NCBI GenBank assembly: GCA_964612455.1
Contig: CAZTCB010000021.1
Coordinates: 1 to 23,068 of the forward strand
Length of the DNA stretch: 23,068 nucleotides
Origin: SFEB01 sp964612455
GTDB lineage: Bacteria; Bacillota; Clostridia; Christensenellales; CAG-314
Direction: 5' to 3'
Shown: positions 6,973-14,304 of the stretch, piece by piece
Numbering within the stretch: the first letter of the stretch is position 1
Layout of the letters: every line of letters starts with the position of its first letter
Made by a program: the position numbers and the translations under genes
Notes under the pieces: model-generated
What the model saw: only the letters and a program-made list of their open reading frames with translations
Databases searched by the model: none
Told to the model about the DNA's origin: nothing

Positions 6973-8499
6973 TCATTCCCACTCGATGGTTGCCGGGGGT
7001 TTTGACGTGATATCGTACACTACTCGATTGATATGCTCTACTTTGTTGACGATGGCGGTTGATATTTTTTCCAACACGTCAAAAGGTATACGCGCCCAAT
7101 CGGCTGTCATTCCGTCAACGCTCGTGACGGCACGCAAAGCAAGAGTATAGTTGTACGTGCGATAGTCGCCTATGACTCCGACGCTGCGGCTATTGGTCAG
7201 GACGGCAAAATACTGCCATATATCCTTGTCCAATCCCGCTTTTGCGATTTCGTCACGAAAGATATAATCCGCCTCGCGAAGAACGTCAAGTTTTTCTTCC
7301 GTGATTTCGCCTATGATGCGTATGGCAAGCCCGGGACCGGGAAAAGGCTGTCTGCCTACTATGCTTTCGGGCAGACCGAGTTCCCTTCCGACGTTTCGTA
7401 CTTCGTCTTTAAATAAATCGCGAAGAGGCTCGATTATCTCTTTAAAATCGACCACCGCAGGCAACCCGCCCACGTTGTGGTGAGATTTGATAACCACGCC
7501 CGTCTGTCCGCCGCTCTCTACTACGTCGGGATAAATCGTACCTTGCACGAGATAGTCTACTTTGCCGATTTTTTTTGCCTCAGCCTCAAACACGCGAATA
7601 AACTCTTCGCCTATTATCTTGCGTTTTTTCTCGGGTTCGTCCACTCCTTTCAATTTGGTCAAAAAGTGTTCCGCCGCGTTTACGGAGATTAAATTAAACC
7701 CTCTCTCTTCCTTAAAAACTCTGACGATTTCCGCCGATTCGTTTTTACGCATGAGACCGTGGTCGACGTGAACGCATACGAGATTGTCTCCGACGGCGCG
7801 TTGGACGAGTGCCGCCGCAACCGCGCTATCCACTCCGCCCGACAACGCACACAAAACTTTGCCGTCACCGCATTTTTCTTTTATCTTTTTTACCGCGTCT
7901 TTGACGATATCCGAAACAACCCACTCTTTTTTCAAATTGCAGACATTAAATAAAAAGTTGGATATTATCTTTTTACCGTATACGGTGTGCACCACCTCCG
8001 GATGAAACTGAACGCCGTATATGTTTTTATTTTTCGACTGCATTGCGGCTACGGGACAAGTATCCGTATCGGCAACAATCTCAAATCCGTAGGGAAGTTT
8101 CTCTATATAGTCGGTATGGCTCATCCAGCAAACGCTTTCCGTCGGCACGCCGTCAAACAATCCGCTCTGACGCACGTTAAGATTTTGTTTGCCGTATTCC
8201 CGAGACGGGGCACACTTGACGACGCCGCCGAAACGATGCGCGAGATACTGCATGCCGTAGCAAATGCCGAGTATCGGTTTTCCGAGCGAAAAAATCAAAT
8301 CGTCGACAGCGGGAGATTTTTCTTCGTAAATGCTGTGAGGACCGCCGCTAAATACGAAAGCGTCGGCGCCGAAATCCGTTATTTTCTTTACGGGCGCAAA
8401 CCACGGCAAAATCTCGCAATAAACGTTTTGTTCCCTTATCGCGCGGGCAATCAGCTGGACGTACTGTCCGCCAAAATCTATAATTAATACTTTTTGCAT
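6973..8499 (-). CDS. guaA: GMP synthase (glutamine-hydrolysing)
   Basis: A 508-aa enzyme that converts XMP to GMP with ATP and glutamine. It has an N-terminal class I glutamine amidotransferase (Cys80 in GICYGMQ, His166 and Glu168 in GVQFHPEV), an ATP-pyrophosphatase domain with the P-loop LSGGVDSAV (about 219-227), and the C-terminal dimerisation domain ending SKPPATIEWE. The length is normal for a bacterial two-domain GuaA. The ATG lies one base after the guaB stop and its GAAGG SD is inside guaB, so the pair is tightly coupled. No riboswitch or other leader element is seen between them. Confidence 0.98.
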   Translation of the reverse strand: MQKVLIIDFGGQYVQLIARAIREQNVYCEILPWFAPVKKITDFGADAFVFSGGPHSIYEEKSPAVDDLIFSLGKPILGICYGMQYLAHRFGGVVKCAPSREYGKQNLNVRQSGLFDGVPTESVCWMSHTDYIEKLPYGFEIVADTDTCPVAAMQSKNKNIYGVQFHPEVVHTVYGKKIISNFLFNVCNLKKEWVVSDIVKDAVKKIKEKCGDGKVLCALSGGVDSAVAAALVQRAVGDNLVCVHVDHGLMRKNESAEIVRVFKEERGFNLISVNAAEHFLTKLKGVDEPEKKRKIIGEEFIRVFEAEAKKIGKVDYLVQGTIYPDVVESGGQTGVVIKSHHNVGGLPAVVDFKEIIEPLRDLFKDEVRNVGRELGLPESIVGRQPFPGPGLAIRIIGEITEEKLDVLREADYIFRDEIAKAGLDKDIWQYFAVLTNSRSVGVIGDYRTYNYTLALRAVTSVDGMTADWARIPFDVLEKISTAIVNKVEHINRVVYDITSKPPATIEWE

Positions 8500-8500
8500 A

Positions 8501-9961
8501 CTAAACCTTCGTAGAATAGTTGGGGGACTCTTTGGTAATGGATATATCGTGCGGGTGACTCTCTATCAATCCCGCGTTGGTGATGCGCGTAAACCGAGCA
8601 TTGGTACGCATCTCGTCAATCGTGCGTTGACCTGCGTAACCCATACCGCTCTTTAATCCGCCCATGAGTTGATAAATCATCTCGCCGAGACTACCGCGGA
8701 AAGGCACGCGCCCCTCTACGCCCTCAGGTACGAATTTTTTGGCGTTTTCCTGAAAATATCTGTCTTTACTGCCTGCTTCCATCGCTGCAAGCGAACCCAT
8801 ACCGCGATAAACCTTAAAACTCCTGCCCTGAAAAATCTCCATAGCTCCGGGGCTCTCGGTAGTACCGGCAAAAAGACTGCCTATCATGACTGCGGACGCT
8901 CCCGCGGCTATCGCTTTGGAGATATCGCCGCTGTATTTGATACCGCCGTCGCCTATGACGCGTTTGCCGTACTTGTCGGCTGCCTCGGCACAATCCATAA
9001 TCGCAGTGACCTGCGGTACGCCGATACCTGCGACTACGCGCGTGGTGCAAATGCTACCCGGTCCCATACCTACTTTTACTACGTCGGCGCCTGCCTTGAC
9101 GAGCGCCTCGGTTGCTTCTGCCGTCGCAACGTTGCCGGCAATCACAGGCAAATCGGGGTGGCGATTTTTTATTGCGGAGACTTCTTCCTGAACCATTCTG
9201 CTATGCCCGTGCGCGGTATCGACGGTAATAATATCCACGCCGGCGGCAACCAGCGCATCTACGCGATCCAACGTATCCTTGCTCCTGCCGACCGCCGCGC
9301 CAACCAACAAACGACCTTTTGCATCCTTGCTGCCATTGGGATATTGAATGGATTTTTCTATATCTTTGATAGTAATAAGCCCCTGCAATCTAAACGAGTC
9401 GTCTACCAAAGGGAGTTTTTCTATCCTGTGTTTACCGAGAATTTTCGCCGCATCCTCAAGCGTAATGCCGGCATGCGCGGTCACGAGATTTTCTTTGGTC
9501 ATGACGTTGTTTATCGGTTGATTAAAATTGGTTTCAAAGCGCAAATCGCGGTTGGTCAATATACCCACGAGTCTGTTGTCATGGTCAACGATAGGCACGC
9601 CGCTTATTTTATAACGAGCCATAAGCGCGAGCGCCTCCGTCACCATGTCTTCGGGATGAAGGCTGAACGGATCGGTAATAACGCCGTGTTCGCTTCGTTT
9701 TACCTTGTCTACCTGTTCGGCTTGTTTGTCTATGGACATGTTTTTGTGAATAAACCCCACGCCGCCTTCGCGAGCCATGGCTATAGCCATCTGATACTCG
9801 GTAACCGTATCCATGGCAGCCGACATAACGGGAATATTGAGTTTGATATGTTCACACAACTGCACCGACAAATCCACGTCTGCGGGCATAAAATTGCTCT
9901 CTCCCGGGACGATAAGGACGTCGTCAAAAGTCAAGCTCTCTTTAATAACTTTATTTATCAT
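8501..9961 (-). CDS. guaB: IMP dehydrogenase
   Basis: A 486-aa enzyme that oxidises IMP to XMP with NAD+, the committed step to guanine nucleotides. It is a TIM barrel with two CBS domains inserted (about 95-205: ITDPFSLHPEDMVTEAL, KISGVPIVD, HRIEKLPLVD), the catalytic loop GPGSICTTR with Cys305, and DGGIKYSGD for phosphate binding. The flap RYFQ...VPEGVEGRVP is present. The ATG has an AGGGGAG SD at 5-6 nt. It follows the unknown membrane gene after 15 nt and precedes guaA after 1 nt, making it the centre of the probable operon. Confidence 0.98.
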   Translation of the reverse strand: MINKVIKESLTFDDVLIVPGESNFMPADVDLSVQLCEHIKLNIPVMSAAMDTVTEYQMAIAMAREGGVGFIHKNMSIDKQAEQVDKVKRSEHGVITDPFSLHPEDMVTEALALMARYKISGVPIVDHDNRLVGILTNRDLRFETNFNQPINNVMTKENLVTAHAGITLEDAAKILGKHRIEKLPLVDDSFRLQGLITIKDIEKSIQYPNGSKDAKGRLLVGAAVGRSKDTLDRVDALVAAGVDIITVDTAHGHSRMVQEEVSAIKNRHPDLPVIAGNVATAEATEALVKAGADVVKVGMGPGSICTTRVVAGIGVPQVTAIMDCAEAADKYGKRVIGDGGIKYSGDISKAIAAGASAVMIGSLFAGTTESPGAMEIFQGRSFKVYRGMGSLAAMEAGSKDRYFQENAKKFVPEGVEGRVPFRGSLGEMIYQLMGGLKSGMGYAGQRTIDEMRTNARFTRITNAGLIESHPHDISITKESPNYSTKV

Positions 9962-9976
9962 TTTTTCTCCCCTTAT

Positions 9977-10822
9977 TTAAGCGGCGTTTATTATTTCGTA
10001 CCAGTAATTAAACGCCGTAACGTATTTTTCGCCATTCTCCGCCGCGTAAGCGTTTGCCGACTCTTTAGTCAATCCTTTCGCCTCGATTAGCCGAGCCACG
10101 TCCCCCGCCATCGCTGCCTGTGCGTCCACGTAATTAATCGGCAAATCGGTTTTCTTAAAAGTATTGTCCGTTGTCGTAATCCAGTCAAACAGATTTACGG
10201 TGTCAAACAACACGCTTTCGTCCGCTATCTTCAAGTTGAGCAAAACGTTGTAAATCGTAGCTTCATCTGCTTTCTTGCTGTCTATGACGGCGTTGATATA
10301 AGCGGTAACGGGGCAAACGGAATTGTAATAGTGATATCCGCCGATACCTTCGCAATAATTGACGGTTTTTGCCCACACTTCGCCTTTGTCGTCACAACCG
10401 TCGTAAGTGCGCATCAAAGCGTAAACGTAGACAGTTTCTATATAATTGGCGGTCGCGCCGCTCGCACACCCCAACGCCTCGTCCTTTGCGTCGACGAAAT
10501 CGGCGTAATCGGTGTCTTTGACGACGTAATCGTCACCTCTGACGAGCAAAGTTTCCCCCGCGTAAACGACGACGGAATAACTCTTGCCGGCGTTGGCTCT
10601 GACGAGCGCGGTATAATAGTCTTCTATCTGACCGGACTTTATCGCCGCTCTCAATCCAGTCCTCGCCGACAGTTTTTTAAATCCGACGGAGTTAAAAAAG
10701 TCGCTCGCGCCCGCAGGCGAACCGAGTGAAAATATCGTCAAAAACAAAACCACTATCAAAACGAGTGCGACGACAGTCTTGATTGTCGTAAAAAGGACGA
10801 TTTTTTTCTTTGCGTTTTGCAT
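9977..10822 (-). CDS. Unknown membrane-anchored extracellular protein in the guaBA operon
   Basis: A 281-aa protein of unrecognised family. The N-terminus is basic (MQNAKKK) followed by one hydrophobic segment (about 8-35, KTVVALVLIVVLFLTIFSLG) and SPAGAS, which could be a signal peptide or an anchor. The remainder is soluble, acidic and rich in Ala, Asp and Tyr, with helix-like stretches and four cysteines (CASG, DGCDD, NYCEG, SVCPV) that could form disulfides outside the cell. I chose ATG 10822 because GGAG lies 9 nt upstream; a TTG five codons earlier overlaps that SD. It is 30 nt after rpiB and 15 nt before guaB, so it is very probably co-transcribed. No nucleotide-related motif is seen, and its link to purine synthesis may be positional only. 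Confidence 0.85.
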   Translation of the reverse strand: MQNAKKKIVLFTTIKTVVALVLIVVLFLTIFSLGSPAGASDFFNSVGFKKLSARTGLRAAIKSGQIEDYYTALVRANAGKSYSVVVYAGETLLVRGDDYVVKDTDYADFVDAKDEALGCASGATANYIETVYVYALMRTYDGCDDKGEVWAKTVNYCEGIGGYHYYNSVCPVTAYINAVIDSKKADEATIYNVLLNLKIADESVLFDTVNLFDWITTTDNTFKKTDLPINYVDAQAAMAGDVARLIEAKGLTKESANAYAAENGEKYVTAFNYWYEIINAA

Positions 10823-10852
10823 ATCGTTTTTCTCCAAATCAGTCGATGATTT

Positions 10853-11299
10853 TTACTTTTTTTCTTTAATTTCGATATCCGTCATTTTATCTATTCTTCT
10901 CTGGTGTCTGCCGCCTTCAAACTCGGTCTCGAAGAAAGTGTCGACGATTTTTAATGCCAACCCCGCGCCCGTAACTCTCGCGCCCAACGCAAGCATGTTG
11001 GCGTCGTTGTGACGACGAGTTGCTTCCGCACTGAAACAATCGCCGCAAAGAGCGCACCTTACTCCGTTGACTTTGTTGGCGCACATAGACATACCCACTC
11101 CGGTACCGCAAACGAGAATACCTTTTTCGCACTCGCCAGTCGCAACGGATTTTGCCGCCGCGTAGGCAAAGTCGGGGTAATCGCACGAATCGGAAGTGTA
11201 CGTACCAAAGTCTTTTACCTCGTAATTTTTACTTTCGAGGTGTTTGATAATTTCGTTTTTGAGTTGCAGACCGGCATGGTCACAGCAAATTGCTATCAT
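10853..11299 (-). CDS. rpiB: Ribose-5-phosphate isomerase B
   Basis: A 148-aa enzyme that interconverts ribulose-5-phosphate and ribose-5-phosphate, supplying PRPP for purine synthesis. The RpiB/LacAB signature is clear: CCDHAG at the N-terminus, the catalytic Cys64 in VCGTGVGMS, the AEATRRHNDANML segment with His97, LALGARVTG, and the C-terminal EGGRHQRRIDKM phosphate-binding arginines. The ATG at 11299 has an AGGAGA SD 7 nt away. The frame continues upstream, but that part lies inside the end of sua5 on the same strand and has no SD. It is 67 nt after sua5 with no terminator between, and 30 nt before the unknown membrane gene. Confidence 0.96.
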   Translation of the reverse strand: MIAICCDHAGLQLKNEIIKHLESKNYEVKDFGTYTSDSCDYPDFAYAAAKSVATGECEKGILVCGTGVGMSMCANKVNGVRCALCGDCFSAEATRRHNDANMLALGARVTGAGLALKIVDTFFETEFEGGRHQRRIDKMTDIEIKEKK

Positions 11300-11366
11300 G
11301 ATATTTCTCCTTTTGTTTCGCTTTACTGCGTTTTTTATTTTTTGTTTTTTTACATCGGTTTTTTTA

Positions 11367-12371
11367 TTAAAGCATATTGTGTGCGGCGACTCGCTCGAGG
11401 CGGTTAAAAACGCTGTCGGCAAATTCGGTATCCAAGTCCCACACGATGATGATATAATCGTAATCTTTCTCAAGAGTACGCAACGCCCCGTAAAGGTTTC
11501 GGGCAAAATCTCTCTCGCTTTCACCCATACCGTACACGTTGAGATTGCGGGCAACCAACTCTCCTTTTAGTCCGTCAAGACACATGACGACGGGGTTTAA
11601 ACCCTCGGCTTTTTTATCCGCGTAATGGGCGCAAACCTTCGCGACATCGCCGTCCGTGTTTAATATGCACGGACATGTCGGCGCGTAATGCTTGTATCTG
11701 ACGCCGGGACTGTTGACTTTTTGCGTGGTATCCGTCAAAATCTCGACCTTTTTACCGATGACAGATTCTATATCGCTTGCGGTGATTACGCCGGGACGTA
11801 AAATAACCGGCACTCCGCTCGTAAAGTCCACTACCGTCGACTCTATACCGACCTCACACTTTTTACCTTTTAAAATGAGAGGAATTTTTCCGTTCATGTC
11901 GGCGTAGACTTCTTCCGCCGTGGTCGGACTCGGTCTGCCGCTCGTATTGGCAGAAGGCGCGACTATCGGCACGCCGCACGCCGCGATAAAACGTCTCGTT
12001 TCCTTGCATTTGGGCATACGCACGGCTATAGTGTCCAACCCGCCTGTCGCGATATCGGGAACGGAGCTTTTTTTAGGCAACACGATAGTAATGCTACCCG
12101 GCATGAAAGCTCCTATCACCTTTCGCGCGTCCGCGGGGACTACCGACGCCAAACGAAAGACGTCGTGTTTGTCGGCAATATGCGCAATCAACGGGTTGTC
12201 TTGCGGTCTGCCTTTTGCCTCAAAAATCGACGCAATTGCTTCTTCGTCAAATACGCTCGCACCGAGACCGTACACCGTCTCGGTAGGAAACGCCACTATA
12301 CCGCCGTCTAAAATCAATTCTCTTGCTTGTTTAATACTCAAAAAATTAAGTTTTTTTATTAAAGTGTCCAT
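11367..12371 (-). CDS. sua5: L-threonylcarbamoyladenylate synthase (Sua5 type)
   Basis: A 334-aa enzyme that makes threonylcarbamoyl-AMP from threonine, bicarbonate and ATP for tRNA t6A37 modification. The YrdC domain shows FPTETVYGLGA, KGRPQDNPLI, MPGSITIVL, AVRMP and the SANTSGRPSPT loop. The Sua5 linker motif SPGVRYKHYAP (221-231) and a C-terminal Rossmann-like Sua5 domain follow, so this is the long form and not TsaC. The ATG at 12371 is chosen because an ideal promoter puts the transcription start exactly there; no SD is present. The frame is open 13 codons further, through the -10 box. It is first gene of the run leading to guaA. Confidence 0.96.
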   Translation of the reverse strand: MDTLIKKLNFLSIKQARELILDGGIVAFPTETVYGLGASVFDEEAIASIFEAKGRPQDNPLIAHIADKHDVFRLASVVPADARKVIGAFMPGSITIVLPKKSSVPDIATGGLDTIAVRMPKCKETRRFIAACGVPIVAPSANTSGRPSPTTAEEVYADMNGKIPLILKGKKCEVGIESTVVDFTSGVPVILRPGVITASDIESVIGKKVEILTDTTQKVNSPGVRYKHYAPTCPCILNTDGDVAKVCAHYADKKAEGLNPVVMCLDGLKGELVARNLNVYGMGESERDFARNLYGALRTLEKDYDYIIIVWDLDTEFADSVFNRLERVAAHNML

Positions 12372-12378
12372 TTTATTG

Positions 12379-12407
12379 ATTTTATCAAATATTAAAAAAT
12401 GTGTCAA
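12379..12407 (-). promoter_or_regulatory. Consensus promoter giving a leaderless sua5 mRNA
   Basis: On the minus strand TTGACA (12407-12402), a 17-nt spacer and TAAAAT (12384-12379). Seven nucleotides (CAATAAA) separate the -10 from the ATG, so transcription should begin at or within a base of the start codon. Confidence 0.75.
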
Positions 12408-12472
12408 CAAAACTGCGGGGCATTAACCGTAAATGTTTCAAAAAAATTATTTATTTTTTTTGCCGAAAACGT

Positions 12473-12501
12473 TTGACATATTTAAAGTAAAATGCTAATA
12501 T
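12473..12501 (+). promoter_or_regulatory. Promoter of tRNA-Asn
   Basis: TTGACA (12473-12478), a 17-nt spacer ending in TGC, and TAATAT (12496-12501). A small GTTCG-TAA-CGAAC hairpin (12508-12520) sits at the expected 5' end of the precursor. Confidence 0.75.
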
Positions 12502-12531
12502 TAACCTGTTCGTAACGAACACCCCTTTTAT

Positions 12532-12607
12532 TGCCTCTTAGCTCAGTCGGTAGAGCCCGCGGCTGTTAACCGCGTTGTCGTCAGTTCGAGTCTGACAGAG
12601 GCAGCCA
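12532..12607 (+). tRNA. tRNA-Asn (anticodon GTT)
   Basis: A complete cloverleaf: acceptor TGCCTCT / AGAGGCA, D arm GCTC-AGTCGGTA-GAGC, anticodon arm CGCGG-CTGTTAA-CCGCG with GTT at 12565-12567, T arm GTCAG-TTCGAGT-CTGAC, discriminator G and an encoded CCA (12605-12607). The DNA changes character just after it, consistent with use of this tRNA as an insertion hot spot. Confidence 0.97.
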
Positions 12608-12611
12608 AAAA

Positions 12612-12640
12612 AATAACGGCTTTCAAGCCGTTATTTTTTT
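12612..12640 (+). terminator. Terminator of tRNA-Asn
   Basis: AATAACGGC-TT pairs with AA-GCCGTTATT around a very tight loop, followed by T7. It begins 4 nt after the CCA. Confidence 0.85.
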
Positions 12641-12642
12641 AT

Positions 12643-12709
12643 CCATTGCGAAAGCAATGGTATATCATCAGCCGTGCAGGCTGTATGCCCTTTCGCAATG
12701 ATGATGGTG
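12643..12709. repeat. Imperfect palindromic element with alternative pairings
   Basis: CCATTGC-GAAA-GCAATGG (12643-12660) is a perfect 7-bp stem closed by a GNRA-type loop. CATTGCGAAAG (12644-12654) can instead pair with CTTTCGCAATG (12690-12700), 11 bp perfect, enclosing a small AGCC/GGCT hairpin. ATCATCA (12664-12670) also has a complement TGATGAT at 12699-12705. It resembles the short interspersed palindromic repeats found between genes in gut Clostridia, which I recall but cannot verify here. It directly abuts the tRNA-Asn terminator and lacks part of the left end that would match CACCATCAT. Confidence 0.6.
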
Positions 12710-12840
12710 AATTGTCAAACTAACTGCAACAATTAGAAAGAAATAATTAAATAAATCTATCGGTTTTTGATAGTTTAATACTCTCTTTTTACTCTTACGT
12801 ATTTTTACAACCCACTATATTACAAAGATACTCGCAAGAG

Positions 12841-12882
12841 CAACCGTCAGAATGAAAAATTTGTGCGGTTGTTTATTTTTTT
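12841..12882 (+). terminator. Possible terminator hairpin
   Basis: CAACCG and CGGTTG pair across a long 19-nt loop and are followed by TTTATTTTTTT. The short stem and long loop make this uncertain. No gene is seen directly upstream, so it may be a leftover of a lost gene. Confidence 0.35.
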
Positions 12883-12906
12883 AAGTTTTTTCAAATTTTA
12901 AAGGGG

Positions 12907-12933
12907 AAAACGGCATTTTTCTTTGAATAATTA
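12907..12933 (+). repeat. 27-bp direct repeat, copy 1
   Basis: Identical over 27 bp to 14353-14379. In the same relative frame this copy also reads NGIFL-stop, preceded by an open tail (VFSNFKGE) with no start codon. It looks like the 3' remnant of a small ORF of which copy 2 is intact. Confidence 0.85.
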
Positions 12934-13059
12934 GTTAGAAAACCTGCAAAGAGTCATTATAAAAAATAAATTTTAATAATCAATACAGGTTTATAGCGGA
13001 AATTTAAATTCCAAAATACAAAAAAACATAAAATATCATAAAATAATATTGAAAAACAC

Positions 13060-13088
13060 TTGACAAATAATCTTATTACGTATATAAC
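13060..13088 (+). promoter_or_regulatory. Promoter of the two-gene unknown cassette
   Basis: TTGACA (13060-13065), a 17-nt spacer and TATAAC (13083-13088), 18 nt before the ATG at 13107. It is close to the sigma-A consensus. Confidence 0.75.
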
Positions 13089-13106
13089 ATAAGCAAGGAA
13101 TTTGAA

Positions 13107-13592
13107 ATGGAATATAGCGAACTGATTTTAGACATGCTTAATCGCATTGTAAAACTTGAAAAAGAAATAGAACTTTTAAAAAAAGAAATAAAACCATCTA
13201 AACAAGTTTCAAGAGAAATGTTTGTTGAAGAACGCCCTCTACAACGAGATAAAACGAGATATATGTTTAACGGCAACGTATATCTGAAAAACAAGCTTGT
13301 TTTAGCAGTTGTTAAGGACTACGTTTTAAAAAATCGAACGATAACGTGTAATGAGTTAAAAACGGTTTTTGATAAGTCATTGCAAGGCTCAATCGGTGTC
13401 GTAGAATATGAAATTATTGCAAAACTGCGCAAAGATTATCAAGTTAGGTTTTTTGAAAAAGAAGATGAAATTTTACGATTAGTCGACGGAAATATGTTAG
13501 TATGCTCACAATGGGGGATTTTGAATATATCCAATTTTATTAAAAGAGCAGAGCAACTTGGCTATCAAATCGAACAAATCGTAAGAGAATAA
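13107..13592 (+). CDS. Unknown 161-aa protein with N-terminal coiled coil
   Basis: Not recognised with certainty. Residues 1-30 form a short coiled coil (leucines and isoleucines alternating with E/K: NRIVKLEKEIELLKKEIK). After a basic linker comes a compact domain (about 60-158) with LVLAVVKDYVLKN, TCNELKTVFDKSLQGSIGVV, a predicted beta segment VRFFEKEDEILRLVDGNML and a closing VCSQWGILNISNFIKRAEQL. The QWGI-N-NFI-A-LGY ending gives me the impression of a domain seen in several uncharacterised bacterial proteins, but I cannot confirm it. There is no signal peptide or membrane segment. ATG has an AAGGA SD at 7 nt. It is co-transcribed with the next gene (21-nt gap) and codon use is AT-rich, suggesting acquisition. 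A nucleic-acid-binding or defence role is possible but unproven. Confidence 0.85.
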   Translation: MEYSELILDMLNRIVKLEKEIELLKKEIKPSKQVSREMFVEERPLQRDKTRYMFNGNVYLKNKLVLAVVKDYVLKNRTITCNELKTVFDKSLQGSIGVVEYEIIAKLRKDYQVRFFEKEDEILRLVDGNMLVCSQWGILNISNFIKRAEQLGYQIEQIVRE

Positions 13593-13613
13593 AATCATTA
13601 AGGAGAAGTATTT

Positions 13614-14000
13614 ATGAAAAACGGCGACTTTATTAAGGCAAACGATCATGCGGATTTTTTAAACCAAGCCTTTGGTACAAACTATAAAAGATGGATGAAA
13701 TCTGCTTGGCCTTATGACAACGACCATCTTGTTTGGATGGTACGTTTTGATCACGTAAACAGAGATGGCTGGAGAAATATTTTTGAAACTAACGAACGAA
13801 TAAAAGAAGATAATTTATATGAGCGCAAGATTTGGGCCGGAATACCTCTGAAAAAATTAGTGAAATATAAAAGAATAGTCATTGAAGTAAGAGACGAGCA
13901 TCCAAGAAAATATATCTTTAGGGGAATTTATAAATACGACGAAGAAAATAGCGATCCTTACGTGGTTCATTATTTTGACAAAATAGCAGATGAATTTTAA
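13614..14000 (+). CDS. Unknown 128-aa protein, partner of the preceding gene
   Basis: Not recognised. A soluble, charged protein rich in aromatic residues (FGTNYKRWMKSAWPYDNDHL, VWMVRFDH, RDGWRNIFE) with a C-terminal half of likely beta strands (KRIVIEVRDEHPRKYIFRG, YKYDEEN, YVVHYFDKIADEF). The layout resembles a small beta-barrel, for instance PUA/SRA-like, but this is a guess from pattern only. The ATG follows AAGGAG with about 7-nt spacing. The gap to the previous gene is 21 nt with no terminator, so the two form a unit. No catalytic motif is seen, and base use is AT-rich like its neighbours. Confidence 0.82.
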   Translation: MKNGDFIKANDHADFLNQAFGTNYKRWMKSAWPYDNDHLVWMVRFDHVNRDGWRNIFETNERIKEDNLYERKIWAGIPLKKLVKYKRIVIEVRDEHPRKYIFRGIYKYDEENSDPYVVHYFDKIADEF

Positions 14001-14101
14001 TTAATAAGAAGGAAAATCAAACACAAAATAAAATGTCGACTGAAAAGCGACTGTAAACAACATAAAAGTGATAACGTAAATACAAAATACAATTTATAAT
14101 T

Positions 14102-14125
14102 TTTAGGAGGTTTTTTAGGAGTAAC
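14102..14125 (+). promoter_or_regulatory. Double Shine-Dalgarno leader, copy 1
   Basis: TTTAGGAGGTTTTT followed by a second AGGAG 4 nt before the ATG at 14126. The same 14-nt block recurs at 14402-14415 before the gene at 14424, also with a second GGAG. Two SD sites in a row before each start are unusual. Confidence 0.6.
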
Positions 14126-14221
14126 ATGGTATGTTTTTACAGTATAGATGATGATTTAAAAGACGACAACTTGATGTATGCATCCCCTATCCCCGATGAC
14201 TCTATTACAGGAGGCGCGTGA
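14126..14221 (+). CDS. Small ORF 1 (31 aa, acidic)
   Basis: Encodes a 31-aa acidic peptide (MVCFYSIDDDLKDDN, then LMYASPIPDDSITGGA) with no membrane segment. It begins after the double SD leader. Its TGA shares its last base with the ATG of small ORF 2, and its final codons carry the SD of that ORF (AGGAGG at 14209-14214). It could be a translated regulatory peptide whose role is to couple translation, or a genuine small protein. It is unlike any family I know. Confidence 0.5.
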   Translation: MVCFYSIDDDLKDDNLMYASPIPDDSITGGA

Positions 14222-14304
14222 TGTCGTGGCACTGGCAGCTATTTGCGGTGGCATTCGTCATATTTGCTATTATTGTATCCCTCAAGGAGGATGACGTGCT
14301 ATGA
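14221..14304 (+). CDS. Small ORF 2 (27 aa, single membrane span)
   Basis: Encodes a 27-aa peptide: a short N-terminus MSWHWQ, a hydrophobic core LFAVAFVIFAIIVSL (about 7-21) long enough to cross a membrane, and an acidic tail KEDDVL. The ATG is 6 nt after a perfect AGGAGG and overlaps the previous stop (TGATG arrangement). The size and shape are like type I toxin or holin-like membrane peptides and like small membrane-protein regulators; the sequence does not tell them apart. The local DNA is more GC-rich than its flanks, so it may have a different origin. Confidence 0.55.
   Translation: MSWHWQLFAVAFVIFAIIVSLKEDDVL

Larger units (their letters stand above)
12716..13059. other. AT-rich non-coding stretch
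   Basis: No coding frame with a usable start and SD was found on either strand. It holds a weak terminator-like hairpin (12841-12882) and one copy of the 27-bp direct repeat. The rest is poly-A/T-rich DNA leading to the promoter at 13060. Base use is clearly more AT-rich than the genes to the left. Confidence 0.6.

Noticed and set aside
9962..9976. Guanine or PRPP riboswitch before guaB
   Set aside because: Only 15 nt separate guaB from the upstream gene, leaving no room; none is seen before sua5 either, where the mRNA is leaderless.
8669..10090. Open frame of over 470 codons on the strand opposite guaB
   Set aside because: It is the antisense of a certain, highly conserved gene. Codon pattern and composition are those of a mirror frame and there is no SD or promoter.
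11300..11554. N-terminal extension of RpiB
   Set aside because: It overlaps the end of sua5 in another frame and lacks an SD; RpiB proteins begin with the MIAICCDHAG-type strand.
12853..12885. 10-codon leader-like ORF near a hairpin (MKNLCGCLFF)
   Set aside because: No SD, no following gene to regulate within 200 nt, and a weak hairpin; probably chance.
12640..13059. CRISPR array
   Set aside because: Repeats here occur at most twice and are palindromic or far apart; no regular repeat-spacer pattern and no cas gene.
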